7,026 nucleotides of DNA from Elusimicrobiota bacterium (GTDB taxonomy: Bacteria; Elusimicrobiota; Elusimicrobia; Elusimicrobiales; Elusimicrobiaceae), in NCBI GenBank assembly GCA_031271365.1, contig JAISVV010000061.1, positions 1-7,026 on the forward strand. Reading direction: 5' to 3'. Made by a program: the position numbers and the translations under genes. A model generated the notes under the pieces. That model did no database searches. It saw only the letters and a program-made list of their open reading frames with translations, and was not told the origin of the DNA. Positions 6,229 to 7,026 of this stretch are shown here, one piece after another; position 1 is the stretch's first letter; every line of letters begins with the position of its first letter.

Positions 6229-7026
6229 TCAACAACACAAAATACTGGTGATGCGTCTGTCCTCTTTGGGGGATATTGTGCTGCTCTCGCCGGTATTTAA
6301 AAACATCAAAAACAAATGGCCGCAGGCCAAAATAACGCTGTTGGTTAAACAGCAGTTTGCCCAGGCGTTAAGCGGGCACCCTGATATCGATAATATCATG
6401 GTGTTCAGAGGTTTCTTTACAACGCTGCGCGAGATACGCCGCAGTAAGTTTGACTATCTGCTGGATTTGCACTCCACGCTGCGCACGCGTCTCTTAAGCG
6501 CTTTAAGCGGCATTGCAAACAAAACGCGCTATAATAAGCATTCCTTAGAGCGCAGGCTGCACGTTAAGTTTAAAAAGCACAGCCCCGTCTTAGAAAAGCA
6601 TACCCTGGAAAAGTATTTAGACGCGCTTAAAGTTTGGGATATCCCCATAAAATACACCAAGCCCGAGCTTAAGGACTGGATATTTAAAACCGAGGATTTA
6701 ACAAAAAAAGAGATACAAAATATCTGCATTTTCCAAACCTCTTTTATCGGCGACAGCGTTTTAACCACGCCTTTGGTGCAAAAGACGGCAAGCCTGTTTC
6801 CGCACGCTAAGATAACCATAGTAACGCGCCCGCAGACTAAGGAGATTTTTGAGCATTTAAAAGAAGTTTCCAACATTATCATTGACGATAAGCGCGGCAT
6901 GGGTAAAATTGCCGGCGTGTTTAAAACCGCCAAGGCGATAAGAGAGGCCGGCATAGACGTTATTTTAGTGCCGCACCGCAGCTTTAGAAGCGCGTTAATC
7001 GCCAAGTTAAGCGGCGTAAAAGTGCG
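6215..7026 (+). CDS. Glycosyltransferase family 9 (heptosyltransferase-like) with two tandem N-terminal domains, 3' end missing
   Basis: The frame is open from ATG 6215 to the right edge (270 codons visible). GT9 enzymes such as WaaC and WaaF transfer heptose from ADP-heptose to the Kdo region, the step after WaaA. The first Rossmann domain starts with KILVMRLSSLGDIVLLSPV (9-27) and runs through FDYLLDLHSTLRTRLLSAL (79-97) to about residue 155. Instead of the expected C-terminal nucleotide-sugar domain, a second GT9 N-terminal domain begins: ICIFQTSFIGDSVLTTPLVQ (170-189), FPHAKITIVTRP (195-206), then IDVILVPHRSFRSALIAKL (247-265). The two halves align with an offset of about 160-168 residues. 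The gene may be a natural double-domain protein, a fusion of two neighbouring GT9 genes after loss of the first C-terminal domain, or an assembly error. ATG 6215 lies inside waaA (14-nt overlap), with GGAAG at 6198-6202 as a weak ribosome site; a later ATG (6251) would remove the first beta strand. Function as a heptosyltransferase is inferred from family and neighbours. Confidence 0.88.
   Translation, partial: MKENNQQHKILVMRLSSLGDIVLLSPVFKNIKNKWPQAKITLLVKQQFAQALSGHPDIDNIMVFRGFFTTLREIRRSKFDYLLDLHSTLRTRLLSALSGIANKTRYNKHSLERRLHVKFKKHSPVLEKHTLEKYLDALKVWDIPIKYTKPELKDWIFKTEDLTKKEIQNICIFQTSFIGDSVLTTPLVQKTASLFPHAKITIVTRPQTKEIFEHLKEVSNIIIDDKRGMGKIAGVFKTAKAIREAGIDVILVPHRSFRSALIAKLSGVKV

Noticed and set aside
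6529..7005. 158-codon - strand frame opposite the GT9 gene
   Set aside because: The + strand has clear GT9 motifs throughout; the antisense frame has no recognisable motif or ribosome site.

Overview
The window comes from a diderm (Gram-negative-type) bacterium of roughly balanced base composition. The evidence is a Kdo transferase and GT9-type (heptosyltransferase-like) genes, which belong to lipopolysaccharide (LPS) assembly, beside the Sec accessory genes yajC, secD and secF. Separate, compact SecD and SecF, A-rich gene ends and TAATG overlaps would suit Elusimicrobiota or a similar phylum. That placement is an impression from style, not proof.

Layout, all genes on the + strand. At 1-589 is the 3' part of a PLP-dependent aminotransferase (class I/II, MocR/2-aminoadipate type), closed by a perfect 17-bp terminator hairpin (601-638). 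The 314-bp gap after it (590-903) holds that terminator, several GC-rich stem-loops of unknown meaning (667-791), a candidate extended -10 promoter (816-846), a leader hairpin (867-888) and a strong ribosome binding site (891-897). From 904 to the right edge runs a tightly packed gene series: yajC, secD, secF, an uncharacterised gene, a DUF374 acyltransferase, waaA (kdtA) and a GT9 gene that leaves the window. Most junctions overlap by 1-14 nt or are separated by 2 nt, so this looks like one operon with translational coupling.

How the genes work together: YajC, SecD and SecF form the membrane complex that uses the proton-motive force to help proteins through SecYEG. The acyltransferase, WaaA and the GT9 protein modify the lipid A/inner core region of the outer membrane. 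The operon is therefore an envelope-biogenesis unit.

Three things stand out. secF carries an in-frame TGA at a conserved leucine codon (3356-3358) with the rest of the gene intact downstream. The last gene encodes two successive GT9 N-terminal Rossmann domains in one reading frame, with no C-terminal GT-B domain between them. The gene between secF and the acyltransferase is uncharacterised but faintly resembles the activation domain of B12-dependent methionine synthase. I saw no CRISPR array, tRNA, rRNA, insertion sequence or phage gene. I do not see a clearly new defence or mobile system; the odd points above are the best candidates for follow-up.
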